This document shows positions 1-10,030 of a stretch of DNA of 64,000 bases, piece by piece. The stretch is from [Pantoea] beijingensis. GTDB taxonomy: Bacteria; Pseudomonadota; Gammaproteobacteria; Enterobacterales; Enterobacteriaceae. The stretch spans positions 310,001 through 374,000 of the forward strand of contig NZ_CP071409.1 of assembly GCF_022647505.1 (NCBI RefSeq). Direction: 5' to 3'. The stretch's first letter is position 1. Every line of letters begins with the position of its first letter. The translations under genes and the position numbers were made by a program. Under the pieces are notes generated by a model, which did no database searches, was not told where the DNA came from, and was given only the letters and a program-made list of their open reading frames with translations.

Positions 1-1157
1 TGGTAAGTGGCTTCGCGGTTAATGGCGTCGCGGCTCTACACTCCGAACTGGTGGTTAAAGATCTCTTTCCTGAATATCACCTGTTGTGGCCAAACAAATT
101 CCACAATGTCACCAATGGTATTACGCCACGTCGTTGGTTGAAGCAATGCAATCCGGCGCTAGCGTCGTTGATTGATGAGACGCTAAACGTTGAATGGGTC
201 AATAATCTTGATGCCCTGAAAGGATTAGAAGCTTTTGCGGATGATCAGGCATTCCGCCAGCGCTATCGCCAGATTAAGCATGATAATAAACAGCGGTTGG
301 CGAACTGGATTAAGCAACATACGGGTATTGCGGTTAATCCGGAAGCGATGTTTGATATTCAAATTAAACGCTTACATGAATATAAGCGCCAGCATCTGGG
401 GCTACTGCACGTACTGCACTGCTATCGCCAGCTGCGTGATAATCCGCAGCAGGAAACGGTGCCGCGCGTATTTCTGTTTGGCGCGAAAGCTGCTCCGGGT
501 TACTACCTTGCGAAAAACATTATCTACGCGATCAATAAAGTGGCGGAGAAGATCAACAACGATCCGCTGGTGGGCGATCGCTTGAAGGTGGTGTTTATTC
601 CGGATTACCGCATCACCGCAGCAGAGATGATGATCCCTGCTGCCGATCTCTCCGAGCAGATTTCCACGGCGGGTTATGAAGCGTCAGGTACCGGCAACAT
701 GAAACTGGCACTTAACGGCGCACTCACCATCGGTACGCTGGATGGTGCCAATGTTGAAATCGCCGAGCAGGTCGGCGAGGAGAATATCTTTATATTCGGT
801 AAGACCGTTGATGAAGTTAAGGCTCTGAAGGCGAAAGGCTACGATCCCGTTAAGCTTCGCAAAAAGGATAAGCATTTAGATACGCTGTTAAAAGAGATGG
901 AAAAGGGCTTTTTTAGCGATGGTGATAAACATGCCTTTGACCTGTTGCTCAATAGTCTGACAAAGGGGGGCGATCCCTGGTTGGTATTAGCTGATTTTGC
1001 TGACTATTGCGCAGCACAAAAACGAGTGGAAGCACTCTGGCTGGATAAAGAGGCGTGGACCCGTGCAGCAATTCTGAATACTGCACGCACCGGAATGTTT
1101 AGTTCGGATAGGTCTATTCGGGATTATCAAAGCCGTATCTGGCAGGCAAAACGCTGA
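1..1157 (+). CDS. malP: Maltodextrin phosphorylase, C-terminal part (5' end outside window)
   Basis: Phosphorolytic cleavage of maltodextrins to glucose-1-phosphate in the cytoplasm (glycosyltransferase family 35). The reading frame is open from the left edge, so about the last 385 residues are present, roughly half of a normal enzyme of about 800. The glucan phosphorylase core is clear: the PLP-lysine motif EASGTGNMK lies near position 690, followed by the nucleotide/sugar-binding stretch [10 protein letters not shown]. The C-terminus ([13 protein letters not shown]) resembles MalP rather than glycogen phosphorylase GlgP. malQ follows on the same strand after 88 bases, the usual malPQ order. 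The MalT-dependent promoter would lie outside the window. Confidence 0.97.
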   Translation, partial: VSGFAVNGVAALHSELVVKDLFPEYHLLWPNKFHNVTNGITPRRWLKQCNPALASLIDETLNVEWVNNLDALKGLEAFADDQAFRQRYRQIKHDNKQRLANWIKQHTGIAVNPEAMFDIQIKRLHEYKRQHLGLLHVLHCYRQLRDNPQQETVPRVFLFGAKAAPGYYLAKNIIYAINKVAEKINNDPLVGDRLKVVFIPDYRITAAEMMIPAADLSEQISTAGYEASGTGNMKLALNGALTIGTLDGANVEIAEQVGEENIFIFGKTVDEVKALKAKGYDPVKLRKKDKHLDTLLKEMEKGFFSDGDKHAFDLLLNSLTKGGDPWLVLADFADYCAAQKRVEALWLDKEAWTRAAILNTARTGMFSSDRSIRDYQSRIWQAKR

Positions 1158-1245
1158 GGCCAGAGCAGGCTAAAACGCTTTCGTTATCGCTGGATTTTTT
1201 GTTAAAGAAGCCGCGTGAAGGGTGACGGGATTATCAGGATATTCA

Positions 1246-3318
1246 ATGGATCTACATCAACTTGATAAGGCCGCGACGGCGGCCGGTATTGCCTCCAGCT
1301 ATATTAATGCGGAGGGAGAGCAGCAGGCGATTGAGGAAACCACCAGACGCCGGCTGCTTGCCGCGATGGGAAAACCCACACTGGTGAGTGCCTCGCCGCT
1401 TCCGGCAGCGAAAGTATTCAGCGGCACGCGCAAGCGTCAGTTGCTGATCGGAGGAAAAGGTTGTTATCGCTGGCACCTACAAACTGAACACGGTAAACAG
1501 CATGAAGGTGAAGTTCAGGCAGGAGAAACCCTTAGTCTGCCATCAAGGCTGGCGGACGGTTATCATCAGTTAACCCTGACCCAGGGGAAGCAGCAGTGGC
1601 CATGCCGCATTATCGTAGCACCGACGCGTTGCTTCGAGCCTGCACCACTGCGTGAAGGGAAAAAACTTTGGGGCACCTGTGTACAGCTCTATACCTTGCG
1701 CTCAGAAAATAACTGGGGGATAGGTGATTTCGGCGACCTCCATACGATGCTGGATAATATCGCCGATCGTGGTGGTGCTTTTATTGGTCTGAATCCCATC
1801 CATTCGCTCTATCCTGCGAATCCGGAAAGTGCCAGCCCCTATAGCCCTTCATCACGTAGATGGCTTAACGTTATTTATATTGATGTCAGCCGCGTTCCAG
1901 ATTTTCAGCAGAGCGAGGCGGCTCAACGTTGGTGGCAGCAAGACACGACGCAGCAGACACTCGCGCAAGTACGGCAGAGTGAGTGGGTTGATTACACTAC
2001 CGTCAGTGAACTGAAAATGACCGCATTACGGCTGGCGTGGCAGCAGTTCTCCACGCGAGCGGAGAACGATACGACGCGCGCGCTTTTTAAGCGCTTTATT
2101 ACCTTAGGCGGCGGTAGTCTGTTTTATCAGGCGGCGTATGACGCGATGCATCAGGCGATGCTAAAACAGGATCCGCAGTTCTGGGGCTGGCCGGTATGGC
2201 CGGAAGCTTATCAGCATGCCCATAACGATGCCGTACAGAAGTTTTGTCAGCAAAATCAGGATGAAGTCAATTTTTGGCTGTGGCTACAGTGGTTGGCCAA
2301 CCTTCAGTTTGATGCGTGCTGGCAGCAGAGTCAGCGGCGCAATATGCCTATTGGCTTATACCGCGATCTTGCTGTCGGCGTAGCAGAGGGCGGATCCGAA
2401 GCCTGGAGCGACCGTGAGCTATACTGCCTGAAGGCTTCGATAGGCGCGCCACCAGATATATTGGGACCGCTCGGGCAGAACTGGGGGCTACCCCCGATGG
2501 ACCCGCACGTTATGGCCGCTCGAGGCTATCAGCCCTTTATTGATTTACTGCGTGCCAATATGGCCAGCTGTGGCGCATTACGCATCGATCATGTGATGTC
2601 AATGTTACGGTTGTGGTGGATCCCTTACGGTGAAACGGCCGATCATGGCGCTTATGTTTATTATCCTGTAGACGATTTAATGGCGATCCTGGCACTGGAA
2701 AGTCAGCGGAATCAGTGCATGGTGATTGGTGAGGATCTGGGAACCGTACCGGTAGAGATCATTGGTAAGTTGCGTGATAGTGGCGTCTATTCATGGAAGG
2801 TGCTCTATTTCGAACAGGAGAGCGCCGATCGCTATCGTGCGCCTGATGCCTGGCAGACGCAATCAATGGCCAGTGCCACAACGCATGATTTACCAACGCT
2901 ACGTGGGTTCTGGGCTTCTGGCGATTTGGCGTTGGGTGAAACCTTGGGGTTGTATCCGGATGAGGTGATATTACGCGGCCTGTACGAGAATCGCGATCGA
3001 CAAAAGCAGGCTCTGTTGAATGCATTGCATCAATACCATTTCGTCCCGAAGCGCTTTGGTAAGCGGGCATCGCACTTATCCATGTCACCTCAACTAAACC
3101 GGGGAATGCATCGCTTCATTGCCGATAGCGGTTGCGCGCTTTTAGGTCTGCAGCCCGAAGACTGGCTGGACATGGCGATGCCGGTCAATATTCCGGGCAC
3201 CACCGATCAGTATCCTAACTGGCGTCGTAAGCTGAGTCACACGCTGGAAGCCATGTTTGCTGATGACGGTGTAAATCGGTTGATTCGGGATATCGATCGT
3301 CGCAGAAAGAAAGCGTAA
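1246..3318 (+). CDS. malQ: 4-alpha-glucanotransferase (amylomaltase)
   Basis: Disproportionates maltodextrins, releasing glucose and longer chains that feed MalP (GH77 family). The 690-residue product is close to the E. coli length. The N-terminal MalQ-specific domain is followed by the GH77 catalytic barrel with the nucleophile region ALRIDHVM, the acid/base region GEDLGTVP and the third acidic motif THDLPTLRGFW. I chose the ATG at 1246 because CAGGA lies 6 bases upstream and the sequence from MDLHQLDKAA aligns with known MalQ starts; an upstream start at 1222 would add eight residues. Probably cotranscribed with malP. Confidence 0.96.
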   Translation: MDLHQLDKAATAAGIASSYINAEGEQQAIEETTRRRLLAAMGKPTLVSASPLPAAKVFSGTRKRQLLIGGKGCYRWHLQTEHGKQHEGEVQAGETLSLPSRLADGYHQLTLTQGKQQWPCRIIVAPTRCFEPAPLREGKKLWGTCVQLYTLRSENNWGIGDFGDLHTMLDNIADRGGAFIGLNPIHSLYPANPESASPYSPSSRRWLNVIYIDVSRVPDFQQSEAAQRWWQQDTTQQTLAQVRQSEWVDYTTVSELKMTALRLAWQQFSTRAENDTTRALFKRFITLGGGSLFYQAAYDAMHQAMLKQDPQFWGWPVWPEAYQHAHNDAVQKFCQQNQDEVNFWLWLQWLANLQFDACWQQSQRRNMPIGLYRDLAVGVAEGGSEAWSDRELYCLKASIGAPPDILGPLGQNWGLPPMDPHVMAARGYQPFIDLLRANMASCGALRIDHVMSMLRLWWIPYGETADHGAYVYYPVDDLMAILALESQRNQCMVIGEDLGTVPVEIIGKLRDSGVYSWKVLYFEQESADRYRAPDAWQTQSMASATTHDLPTLRGFWASGDLALGETLGLYPDEVILRGLYENRDRQKQALLNALHQYHFVPKRFGKRASHLSMSPQLNRGMHRFIADSGCALLGLQPEDWLDMAMPVNIPGTTDQYPNWRRKLSHTLEAMFADDGVNRLIRDIDRRRKKA

Positions 3319-3327
3319 AAAAACGAA

Positions 3328-3347
3328 GGGCGACCTGAAGGTCGCCC
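3328..3347 (-). terminator. Rho-independent terminator of nfuA
   Basis: Perfect 8-bp stem GGGCGACC/GGTCGCCC with a 4-base loop. Read on the minus strand it is followed by a run of seven T residues (bases 3318-3324), so it mainly ends nfuA transcription. It lies between the convergent malQ and nfuA and may also slow malQ readthrough. Confidence 0.85.
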
Positions 3348-3354
3348 GGAGTAT

Positions 3355-3930
3355 TTAATAGTAAGAGTGCTCGCCGCGCTGATGCTCGGTCAAATCGCGC
3401 ACGCCTTTCAGCTCGGGAAATGTCTGCAACAGTTCTTTCTCGATGCCTTCTTTCAGTGTCACATCCACCATAGAGCAACCGTTACAGCCGCCGCCAAATT
3501 GCAGAATAGCGTACCCTTCTTCGGTGATCTCCATCAGCGAGACTTTACCGCCGTGGCCAGCCAGTTGTGGGTTAATCTGCGACTGAAGTTGATATTCGAC
3601 ACGCTCAATCAGTGGCGCATCATCAGAAACTTTACGCATTTTAGCGTTAGGTGCTTTCAGCGTCAGCTGTGAACCGAGATTATCGGTAACGAAGTCGATT
3701 TCCGCGTCTTCAAGGTAAGGTGCACTCAGTTCATCAACATACGCCGAGAGTTTATCGAACTCCAGTTTAGTGTCTGTTGCTTCAACCGCGTCCGGCGGGC
3801 AGTAAGAGACGCCACATTCAGCGCCAGGCGTACCCGGGTTAATTACGAATACGCGAATTTGGGTGCCATCTTCCTGGTTTGACAGCAGTTTTGCGAAGTG
3901 TTCTTGCGCAGAGTCAGAAATACGGATCAT
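3355..3930 (-). CDS. nfuA: Fe-S biogenesis scaffold/carrier NfuA
   Basis: Delivers 4Fe-4S clusters to apo-proteins, especially under oxidative stress or iron limitation. The 191 residues equal the E. coli length. The N-terminal part is a degenerate A-type carrier domain (about residues 1-95). The C-terminal NifU-like domain (about 100-180) has the cluster-binding CxxC in [12 protein letters not shown]. The C-terminus RGEHSYY is that of NfuA. gntX lies 58 bases upstream on the same strand, the standard gntX-nfuA arrangement. The usual gntT gene between nfuA and malQ is absent. Confidence 0.97.
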   Translation of the reverse strand: MIRISDSAQEHFAKLLSNQEDGTQIRVFVINPGTPGAECGVSYCPPDAVEATDTKLEFDKLSAYVDELSAPYLEDAEIDFVTDNLGSQLTLKAPNAKMRKVSDDAPLIERVEYQLQSQINPQLAGHGGKVSLMEITEEGYAILQFGGGCNGCSMVDVTLKEGIEKELLQTFPELKGVRDLTEHQRGEHSYY

Positions 3931-3988
3931 GGCTATTGCTCAATAGTTGACTAATCTGGTTGGTTATAATACGCCCATCACTGGCGCT

Positions 3989-4672
3989 CTACAAGGTTCG
4001 GCACAGGCACCAAACCTGGATGCTGGCGGCCCCTTCGGCCATTAACAGGCGACTGATTTCATCGACCGTACTGCCTGTGGTGACGACATCATCGATTAAT
4101 GCGATATGGCGCCCACGTAACGCGATTTCAACCCTGAAAGCGTCGTGCAAATTCTTACGTCGTGCCCGTGCGGTTAGCTGATGCTGAATGCGTGAGGGGC
4201 GAACGCGAACGAGTCCGGCAGGACGGTACTCACATCCGATCCAGTGCGACAATTTACGCGCCAGCATATCGGTTTGGTTAAACCCGCGTTGCCATGCACG
4301 ACGCTGATGTAACGGCACAGCAAGAATAAGGTCGGGCCTGGGCAACTGCCGCGTACGGCGTGCATGCAACCAGCTTAGCAAAATTAGCCGCGCCAGCATC
4401 ACAGAGAGTGCGGTAATACGATTAAATTTAAATCGTAGCACCAGTGGGCTCAACGGCGGTTGATAGTTGCTGACGTAAACTAATGTGTGCCACGGCGGGG
4501 GGCGGAGCAAACAGCGGCCACATTCAATATGTGATTGCCCCGCAGGTAACCCACAGCGCGGGCAACTGATTGGGCGCTGAGGTAAATGGCGATAACAGAG
4601 GCTACATATACCATGTTGATAGAGCATTAGCGGTATCTGGCATAGCCAACAACGGCCCGGCATTGGTAGCAT
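3989..4672 (-). CDS. gntX: ComFC-like amidophosphoribosyltransferase-fold protein GntX
   Basis: ComF family protein, needed for use of external DNA as a nutrient in E. coli and related to competence protein ComFC. It has 227 residues, the E. coli length. The N-terminus carries paired cysteine motifs (CWLC, CSLC, CPRC, CGRC) expected to bind zinc. The C-terminal phosphoribosyltransferase domain has the PRPP loop DDVVTTGST near residue 200. The frame stays open upstream, but the start at 4672 (MLPMPGRCW) matches the family and avoids running into divergent bioH, which begins 33 bases away. It sits functionally with hofMNOPQ further along the window. Confidence 0.93.
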   Translation of the reverse strand: MLPMPGRCWLCQIPLMLYQHGICSLCYRHLPQRPISCPRCGLPAGQSHIECGRCLLRPPPWHTLVYVSNYQPPLSPLVLRFKFNRITALSVMLARLILLSWLHARRTRQLPRPDLILAVPLHQRRAWQRGFNQTDMLARKLSHWIGCEYRPAGLVRVRPSRIQHQLTARARRKNLHDAFRVEIALRGRHIALIDDVVTTGSTVDEISRLLMAEGAASIQVWCLCRTL

Positions 4673-4705
4673 AACAACCTCCAAATAAAAACAGGACAAT
4701 AACCG

Positions 4706-5479
4706 ATGTCGCAGCTTTACTGGCAGACTGAAGGGACAGGAAATACCGATCTTGTGCTGCTGCACGGATGGGGACTGAACGCAGAAGTATGGCATTGCAT
4801 TATCGATCGGCTTCGCTCGCATTTTCGTCTCCATCTGGTGGATTTACCCGGTTATGGCCGTAGCAATGGCTGGACGGCGATGTCGTTAGATCGGATGGTA
4901 GAGGTCATTGAAGCGCACATGCCGGAACGGGCTATCTGTCTTGGGTGGTCGCTGGGCGGCTTGGTTGCCAGCCAGATGGCGCTTCGTTACCCGTCGCGCG
5001 TGCAGGGAATTATTAATGTTGCTACTTCCCCTTGTTTTACCGCACGAGAAGCATGGCCGGGTATTAAACCAGAGACGTTACTTAGCTTTCAGCGCGAGTT
5101 AAGCGGTGATTTTCAGCGTACCGTTGAGCGGTTTCTTGCTTTGCAAACGCTGGGAACCGAACGTGCACGTCAGGACGCCCGCATCTTAAAAAATGTGGTG
5201 TTGTCACTGCCTATGCCTTCGGTAGAAGTGTTGGATGGAGGGCTGGAGATTTTACGTACTGTGGATTTGCGTGAGCCGATGACGGCGTTAACGCTGCCGC
5301 ATTTGCGCATTTATGGCTACCTGGACGGTTTGGTACCGCGGAAAGTCGCGACACTTCTGGATAAACAGTGGCCGGAAAGCCAATCGGTAGTGTTAGAAAA
5401 AGCTGCACATGCGCCCTTTATTTCGCATCCTGAACTGTTCTGTGAACAGTTAATTGAATTTAAAAAATATTTTCAGTGA
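4706..5479 (+). CDS. bioH: Pimeloyl-ACP methyl ester carboxylesterase
   Basis: Demethylates pimeloyl-ACP methyl ester, closing the BioC-BioH route to the biotin precursor pimeloyl-ACP. This is a 257-residue alpha/beta hydrolase of normal length. The oxyanion region is [12 protein letters not shown]; the nucleophile elbow GWSLGG places the serine at residue 82, as in E. coli BioH. The acid Asp (YLDGLVP) and the His (KAAHAPF) are in the expected places near the C-terminus. AGGA at 4693-4696 lies 9 bases before the ATG. It is divergent from gntX, sharing a 33-base spacer. Confidence 0.97.
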   Translation: MSQLYWQTEGTGNTDLVLLHGWGLNAEVWHCIIDRLRSHFRLHLVDLPGYGRSNGWTAMSLDRMVEVIEAHMPERAICLGWSLGGLVASQMALRYPSRVQGIINVATSPCFTAREAWPGIKPETLLSFQRELSGDFQRTVERFLALQTLGTERARQDARILKNVVLSLPMPSVEVLDGGLEILRTVDLREPMTALTLPHLRIYGYLDGLVPRKVATLLDKQWPESQSVVLEKAAHAPFISHPELFCEQLIEFKKYFQ

Positions 5480-5499
5480 CAGGCCGTTGTCTTCTGCTG

Positions 5500-5517
5500 C
5501 CGCCATCGATATGGCGG
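5500..5517 (+). terminator. Possible bioH terminator
   Basis: A 7-bp stem CCGCCAT/ATGGCGG with loop CGAT, 20 bases after bioH, followed by a loose T-rich stretch (TGTTATT). The weak U-tract makes termination uncertain. Confidence 0.5.
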
Positions 5518-5592
5518 TGTTATTAACATCCTGAAATAGAATTGGAGATTTTGAAAATCTCAGTAATACTTGATGGCGTGAGCAAGGCCGCT

Positions 5593-5656
5593 TATATCCT
5601 GAATAACTTGAGTTGCAGAGTGACCAGTACACCTGCGACCTGAAGTATAGCGGGGC
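5593..5656 (+). repeat. Internally deleted ERIC-like element
   Basis: Left end TATATCCTGAATAACTTGAG then TTGCAG, right end ACCTGCGACCTGAAGTAT then AGCGGGG. These match the two ends of the enterobacterial ERIC element, with its central half missing (about 64 bases instead of about 127). It lies in the gap between bioH and the DUF1471 gene and contains no gene. Confidence 0.65.
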
Positions 5657-5765
5657 GATTCTCGTTATTTTAATGCCCAGGGAGCATGGGTAGATTTCTT
5701 TCTCTCGGCACCTTCTCTGGTTTGCGGCTGCACACATCCAACACAATCCTAAGGAGAGATATTGT

Positions 5766-6047
5766 ATGAATGTTTTGAAAACAGTTGCTGCAACGTTAGT
5801 CGTGGGTTCTGTTTCTTTTGGTGCGCTGGCTGCGGAAGAGGTTACCAAAGAACAGGTTGATACTATGAAACTGGAGAAGGTCGCGACCGTGACTACCACG
5901 GCTGAAACGACGTCACCGATGGATGCGAAGCAAAAGCTCTCTCAACTGGCTGATGAAAAAGGCGGGAAATACTTCCTGGTCATCGCGGGTCGCGAGCATG
6001 GAAGAATCAGCGCAACGGCTGATGTTTATAAAGATCCTGCCCAGTAA
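5766..6047 (+). CDS. DUF1471 (YhcN/BhsA-like) periplasmic stress peptide
   Basis: Small exported protein of 93 residues. Residues 1-22 form a signal peptide (MNVLKTVAA...SFGALA, then AEE) with an AxA-type cleavage site. The rest contains the DUF1471 fold: an N-terminal strand/helix with DAKQKLSQLADEKGGKYF, then a strand pair ending GRISATADVYK. The family (BhsA, McbA, YhcN, YdgH) is linked to stress responses and biofilm, often through envelope sensing; the precise job here is unknown. AAGGAGAG lies just before the ATG, a strong ribosome site. It is a single gene between bioH and feoB, a place where E. coli carries unrelated genes. Confidence 0.85.
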   Translation: MNVLKTVAATLVVGSVSFGALAAEEVTKEQVDTMKLEKVATVTTTAETTSPMDAKQKLSQLADEKGGKYFLVIAGREHGRISATADVYKDPAQ

Positions 6048-6117
6048 CACGAGTGATATATATGCTGTATTGTCATCCGTCGACCAGTGCAGGAGCACAG
6101 CGAGGATAGCACAGTAG

Positions 6118-6143
6118 CAGGCATGCCAGAGCAGGCGTGCCTG
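6118..6143 (+). terminator. Possible terminator after the DUF1471 gene
   Basis: A 10-bp stem CAGGCATGCC/GGCGTGCCTG with one G-T pair and a 6-base loop, between the DUF1471 gene and convergent feoB. No clear T-tract follows on either strand. Confidence 0.4.
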
Positions 6144-6223
6144 TGTTCAATGTTGCCCCTTCTATGCACCGTATGGCGGGATAGCGTCAGTATGCCTTAC
6201 GCACGTGTGAATATGGGCGTCCG

Positions 6224-8536
6224 TTAACCGTGATTACATTGTTTCGAACACCCCTTACACTGCCCCTCTGAAAGGGTATTTATCGGGATGAGCATCGGTT
6301 TTACTTTGATTTTTCTTAACGTCCCGACCACCACAATATTGAAGATGATCACCAGTGAGATCGCGATAAGACTGGTTTTGGGATGTTGCTGGAAGGTCGC
6401 TGCTTGGTAAAACAGTGTCGCCAGTGAGTAGGCCAGGTTAAGTCCCCACAGAATGGAAAAAAGCATCCACCGCCGGCTACTTTCACGGGCGATAGCGCCC
6501 ATCACCGAGACGCAAGGAACATACAACAGGACAAATAGCAGATAGCTGAAGGCCGCGGCGTCATTGGCAAATTTTCGACTCATCATCCCCATTGCCCCCG
6601 AAGCCATCTCACCGTCGCCCTTACTGGCTTCAATCGGATTTGCTAACACGCTGAGACTGAATGTCGCCTTCAGGCCTTGCCATGTTTCATCCAGCGCATC
6701 GACTAATTCACCACGCAGACTGAACTGACTGGCATCAAACGCGTTATCGTTAATGGCTTCAGCGGTATAGAGCGTATTTAACGTCCCAACCACCACCTCT
6801 TTCGCCATTGCCCCGGTAACGAGTCCCACGGTGGCCTGCCAGTTATCATTATGCACGCCAAAAGGTGCAAGCAGCGGTGTGATTGCCCGGCTGACGGTCG
6901 CCAGCGCCGAGTCATTAATATGGCTGACGGGCTGGCCACTAAATGAAAAACTGTTCAGGGCGCCAATGAGCATGCTGGCGATAACGATCACTTTACCGGC
7001 GCGCAGTACAAAACCCTTCAGGCGTTGCCAGGTTTGCAATAGCAGGCTTTTCAGATGCGGTACGTGATACACCGGCAGTTCCATCACAAAGGGGCTGGCT
7101 TCACCACGCATCAGTGTATGCTTCAGCAGCAATCCGGTCAGAATTGCCATAACAATGCCAATGATATAAAGGCTGAACACCACCAGTGCGCCTTTTTGTC
7201 CAAAGAACGCAGCGGCAAAGACGGCAAAAATCGCCAGGCGTGCACCGCAGGACATAAAGGGCGCCATCATTACGGTAATCAGGCGTTCACGCGGTGCGTC
7301 CAGCGTACGTGCGCCCATTACGGAGGGCACATTACAGCCAAAGCCAACAATCAGTGGTACAAAGGATTTTCCGGGTAGTCCCAGCGCCTGCATGAGCCTG
7401 TCCATGACAAACGCCGCACGCGCCATATAACCGGAGTCTTCCATAAAGGAGAGAAACAGGTACATCATACCGATCTGGGGGACCAGCGGCAGTACGGTAT
7501 TAATACCGCCGCCGATCCCTTGAGCCAGAAACACCGTTAGCCACTCAGGGAAATGCAGCGCCCAGCCCACCCATTGCAGACCGTGAATAAACAGTGCGGC
7601 GGAACCGATATCAAACAGCGGCTGTAGTGCACCGCCAATATTGATCGCCAGCAGAAACATCAGGTACATCATCAGCAGAAAGATAGGCAAGCCCAGCCAG
7701 CGATTGAGAATGATGCGATCGAGGCGTTGCGATAGACGATTCGGTGTAGCCAACTTGCAGTTGCTTACCGCCGCGCTAATTTCTTCAATTACGTGGTAGC
7801 GTGCAGCAACAATTGTTAGTGCCGCCTCTTGCGTTAGCTGCTGTTGCAGTGGGAGCAATAGATCCCGCGCGATATGACCGGCCTGTGAAGCACTATAGAT
7901 ATCACCTTCCAGCATCTGCAATGCGAGCCAGCGCCGTTGCGCCGCTGAACGCTGTGCTGGCATAGCGTCAGCCAACACGGTAGTCGATTGTATAATCTCC
8001 GGTGGATAGGGAATGCTCAATGCGGGCGCAGCGAGCGTGAAGCTATCGATGGCCTGTTTAAGCGCCTCAATACCCTGGCCACGGGTTGAGACCAGCGGAA
8101 TAACCGGGCAGCCGAGCTGCAGTGCCAGCGCATCCACATCAATCTCTATTTGCTGGCTTTCAGCAATATCCAGCATGTTTAGCGCCACGATACAGGGGAC
8201 GCCAAACTCCCGCAGTTGCAGGGTAAGGTAGAGATTCCGCTCCAGATTGCTGGCATCCACCACGTTAATCAGCAAATCTGCATCGTTGCTGAGAATATAG
8301 TGACAGGCAATCTGTTCATCTAATGAGCCGTGCTGAGAAAGGGTGATAAGCGAATAGGTTCCGGGCAGATCAACCAGCCGTACGCGGTACTCGCGAGTAG
8401 TGAACTGGCCCTCTTTACGCTCAACGGTGACGCCTGCCCAGTTACCAACGCGTTGACGGGCCCCCGTCAACTGATTAAACAGTGTGGTTTTACCTGCGTT
8501 TGGGTTGCCAATCAGGCCAATGGAACAGTTTTTCAT
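6224..8536 (-). CDS. feoB: Ferrous iron transport protein B
   Basis: Inner-membrane Fe(II) transporter with a GTPase head; 770 residues, normal length. The N-terminal G domain shows G1 GNPNAGKT (residues 10-17), G3 DLPGTY and G4 NMLD; the membrane part carries the two conserved gate motifs around [14 protein letters not shown] and [19 protein letters not shown]. The C-terminus ends with a cysteine cluster (CKGCSKQC), a feature seen in several gammaproteobacterial FeoB tails. feoA overlaps by four bases upstream (ATGA). No feoC can be found downstream: bases 6048-6223 encode nothing like it. Confidence 0.98.
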   Translation of the reverse strand: MKNCSIGLIGNPNAGKTTLFNQLTGARQRVGNWAGVTVERKEGQFTTREYRVRLVDLPGTYSLITLSQHGSLDEQIACHYILSNDADLLINVVDASNLERNLYLTLQLREFGVPCIVALNMLDIAESQQIEIDVDALALQLGCPVIPLVSTRGQGIEALKQAIDSFTLAAPALSIPYPPEIIQSTTVLADAMPAQRSAAQRRWLALQMLEGDIYSASQAGHIARDLLLPLQQQLTQEAALTIVAARYHVIEEISAAVSNCKLATPNRLSQRLDRIILNRWLGLPIFLLMMYLMFLLAINIGGALQPLFDIGSAALFIHGLQWVGWALHFPEWLTVFLAQGIGGGINTVLPLVPQIGMMYLFLSFMEDSGYMARAAFVMDRLMQALGLPGKSFVPLIVGFGCNVPSVMGARTLDAPRERLITVMMAPFMSCGARLAIFAVFAAAFFGQKGALVVFSLYIIGIVMAILTGLLLKHTLMRGEASPFVMELPVYHVPHLKSLLLQTWQRLKGFVLRAGKVIVIASMLIGALNSFSFSGQPVSHINDSALATVSRAITPLLAPFGVHNDNWQATVGLVTGAMAKEVVVGTLNTLYTAEAINDNAFDASQFSLRGELVDALDETWQGLKATFSLSVLANPIEASKGDGEMASGAMGMMSRKFANDAAAFSYLLFVLLYVPCVSVMGAIARESSRRWMLFSILWGLNLAYSLATLFYQAATFQQHPKTSLIAISLVIIFNIVVVGTLRKIKVKPMLIPINTLSEGQCKGCSKQCNHG

Positions 8537-8772
8537 GCTTTCTCCTGCTCACCCAACGGTTCGAGCTGCAGCAGCGCTAAATCTTTTTTACGTAGCATCA
8601 AACTGACGCGGCGTGTTTCGATTTGCAACGGATCGCCGAGTGGCGCAATGCGCACGACATTAAAGACCGAACCTGGTAGCAGGCCGAGTGAAAGGAGTTT
8701 TTGCCGATAGGCTGCACCGACGGAAGCAGTAAACCCAATGATTTTATAGCGCTGTTTGGCAAGAAGTTGCAT
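8533..8772 (-). CDS. feoA: Ferrous iron transport accessory protein A
   Basis: Small SH3-like cytoplasmic partner of FeoB. From the ATG at 8772 it has 79 residues, close to E. coli FeoA (75), with the conserved run [15 protein letters not shown] and [18 protein letters not shown] chose 8772 because GAGGTG lies 7 bases upstream; a TTG at 8802 would add ten residues with no family support. It leads the feoAB operon, with a Fur box 37 bases upstream. Confidence 0.96.
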   Translation of the reverse strand: MQLLAKQRYKIIGFTASVGAAYRQKLLSLGLLPGSVFNVVRIAPLGDPLQIETRRVSLMLRKKDLALLQLEPLGEQEKA

Positions 8773-8808
8773 GAGTGAGCACCTCGTAAAACGATACCGC
8801 AATTTTAA

Positions 8809-8823
8809 TGAGAATTATTATCG
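8809..8823. promoter_or_regulatory. Fur box of feoAB
   Basis: TGAGAATTATTATCG matches the 7-1-7 Fur inverted repeat TGATAATnATTATCA at 12 of 14 informative positions. Its place 37 bases before feoA fits iron repression of the operon. The rest of the 334-base gap up to the hydrolase gene holds only a spurious short ORF. Confidence 0.8.
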
Positions 8824-9106
8824 TTAACTTTGACATAAAACAATAACCGGAAGGATAGCCGGTGAGGACCTTATCGGGCAGTTAGCAAAGGTTACCGTTA
8901 TGCGAGAGGTTCACGAGATATATCGCTGCAATTTCAGGAAAAGGCTTACTGTCTTCAGATTTTATCTCTGTTATATCCCTCATGCTTGCCGGTGCGCTGT
9001 AGCACCCGTCGTGATAAGCATCGCGCTAACAAAAACAGAAAAAACGTACTGGCTAAGTCACCCTCTCCGTTGCAAAAATGTTTGACAGACAAGGAATGCC
9101 GACGCT

Positions 9107-9970
9107 ATGAACACAATGACACACCAACTCCCTCAAGGGATTGCGCTGACTCTTCATCAACCTGACCACCAGACGGCAGCCCTGCCGGTTATCGTGTTAT
9201 GTCACGGTTTTTGTGGTATTCAGGATATTTTATTGCCCGCTTTCGCGCGCCATTTTACCGGTGCCGGTTTCTGCACCGTCACGTTTGATTACCGGGGATT
9301 CGGCGCCAGTGAGGGCGAGAGAGGCCGCCTGGTGCCCGCGATGCAGATCGAGGATATTCTCACCGTAGTCGATTGGGTTAAAGCTCGGCCGGAAGTGGAT
9401 AAAAAACGTATAGGGCTATGGGGAACTTCATTTGGTGGTTGTCATGTTTTTGGTGCGGCGGCAAAAAGCGCGGATATAAAATGTATCGTCAGCCAGTTGG
9501 CCTTTGCTGACGGTGAAGAAATTGTCACCGGGAAGATGTCTGATGAAGAAAAAAGTGGCTTTCTGCTTACACTGGACAAAATGGCCGCAAAGCAGCAGAC
9601 AACGGGCAAGGAGATGTTTGTCAGCGTGACTCGCGTATTAAGCGATGAGGAGTCAAAGGCCTTCTTCGAAGAGAACCGGGTTCGCTATCCGGCGATGGAT
9701 AGTAAAATTCCATTCCTGACGGTGAGAGAAACCTTGCAGTACAAACCTGCAGAGAATGCCCGCCAGGTCAGTTGTCCAACGCTGGTCGTGGTGGCTGGTG
9801 ACGATAAGGTTAATCCGCCCGAGCAGGGTGTGGCGTTATTCGATGCCGTCAAAGCGAATGATAAACATCTGCACATAGAGAAGGGCGCTCACCACTATGA
9901 GATGTACAGCGGCGAACATTTTGAGCGTGTAGTAAAAATCCAGACGGAGTGGTTTACACGCCATCTGTAA
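9107..9970 (+). CDS. Alpha/beta hydrolase, substrate unknown
   Basis: Cytoplasmic hydrolase of 287 residues without a signal peptide. The fold is plain: oxyanion segment LCHGFCGIQD (about residue 31), the strand/turn FDYRGFGASEGERG, nucleophile elbow GTSFGG with Ser108, acidic residue in VVAGDDKVNPP and the histidine near EKGAHHYEMY. The style resembles the dienelactone-hydrolase/YcjY-like peptidase-S9-related group of esterases; a specific substrate cannot be read from the sequence. AAGGA at 9091-9095 supports the ATG at 9107, although a second ATG follows at codon 4. It is an accessory gene between feoA and tex, where E. coli has none. Confidence 0.85.
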   Translation: MNTMTHQLPQGIALTLHQPDHQTAALPVIVLCHGFCGIQDILLPAFARHFTGAGFCTVTFDYRGFGASEGERGRLVPAMQIEDILTVVDWVKARPEVDKKRIGLWGTSFGGCHVFGAAAKSADIKCIVSQLAFADGEEIVTGKMSDEEKSGFLLTLDKMAAKQQTTGKEMFVSVTRVLSDEESKAFFEENRVRYPAMDSKIPFLTVRETLQYKPAENARQVSCPTLVVVAGDDKVNPPEQGVALFDAVKANDKHLHIEKGAHHYEMYSGEHFERVVKIQTEWFTRHL

Positions 9971-9983
9971 TCGGCGCGCCATA

Positions 9984-10005
9984 ACGGGGAGAACGTTCTC
10001 CCCGT
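9984..10005. terminator. Bidirectional terminator between hydrolase gene and tex
   Basis: Perfect 22-base palindrome (ACGGGGAGAAC and its complement) 13 bases after the hydrolase gene and 25 bases before the end of tex. The T-tracts are short on both sides, so termination efficiency is uncertain. Confidence 0.65.
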
Positions 10006-10030
10006 CAGGCTTTAAAGCGCATGCGTTGCG

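Noticed and set aside
4673..4834. N-terminal extension of gntX by 54 residues
   Set aside because: It would run across the divergent bioH start; the family start MLPMPGRCW at 4672 gives exactly the usual length.
8900..9085. Small plus-strand ORF (61 residues) between feoA and the hydrolase gene
   Set aside because: No ribosome site, no family resemblance and an odd Cys/Arg-rich composition.
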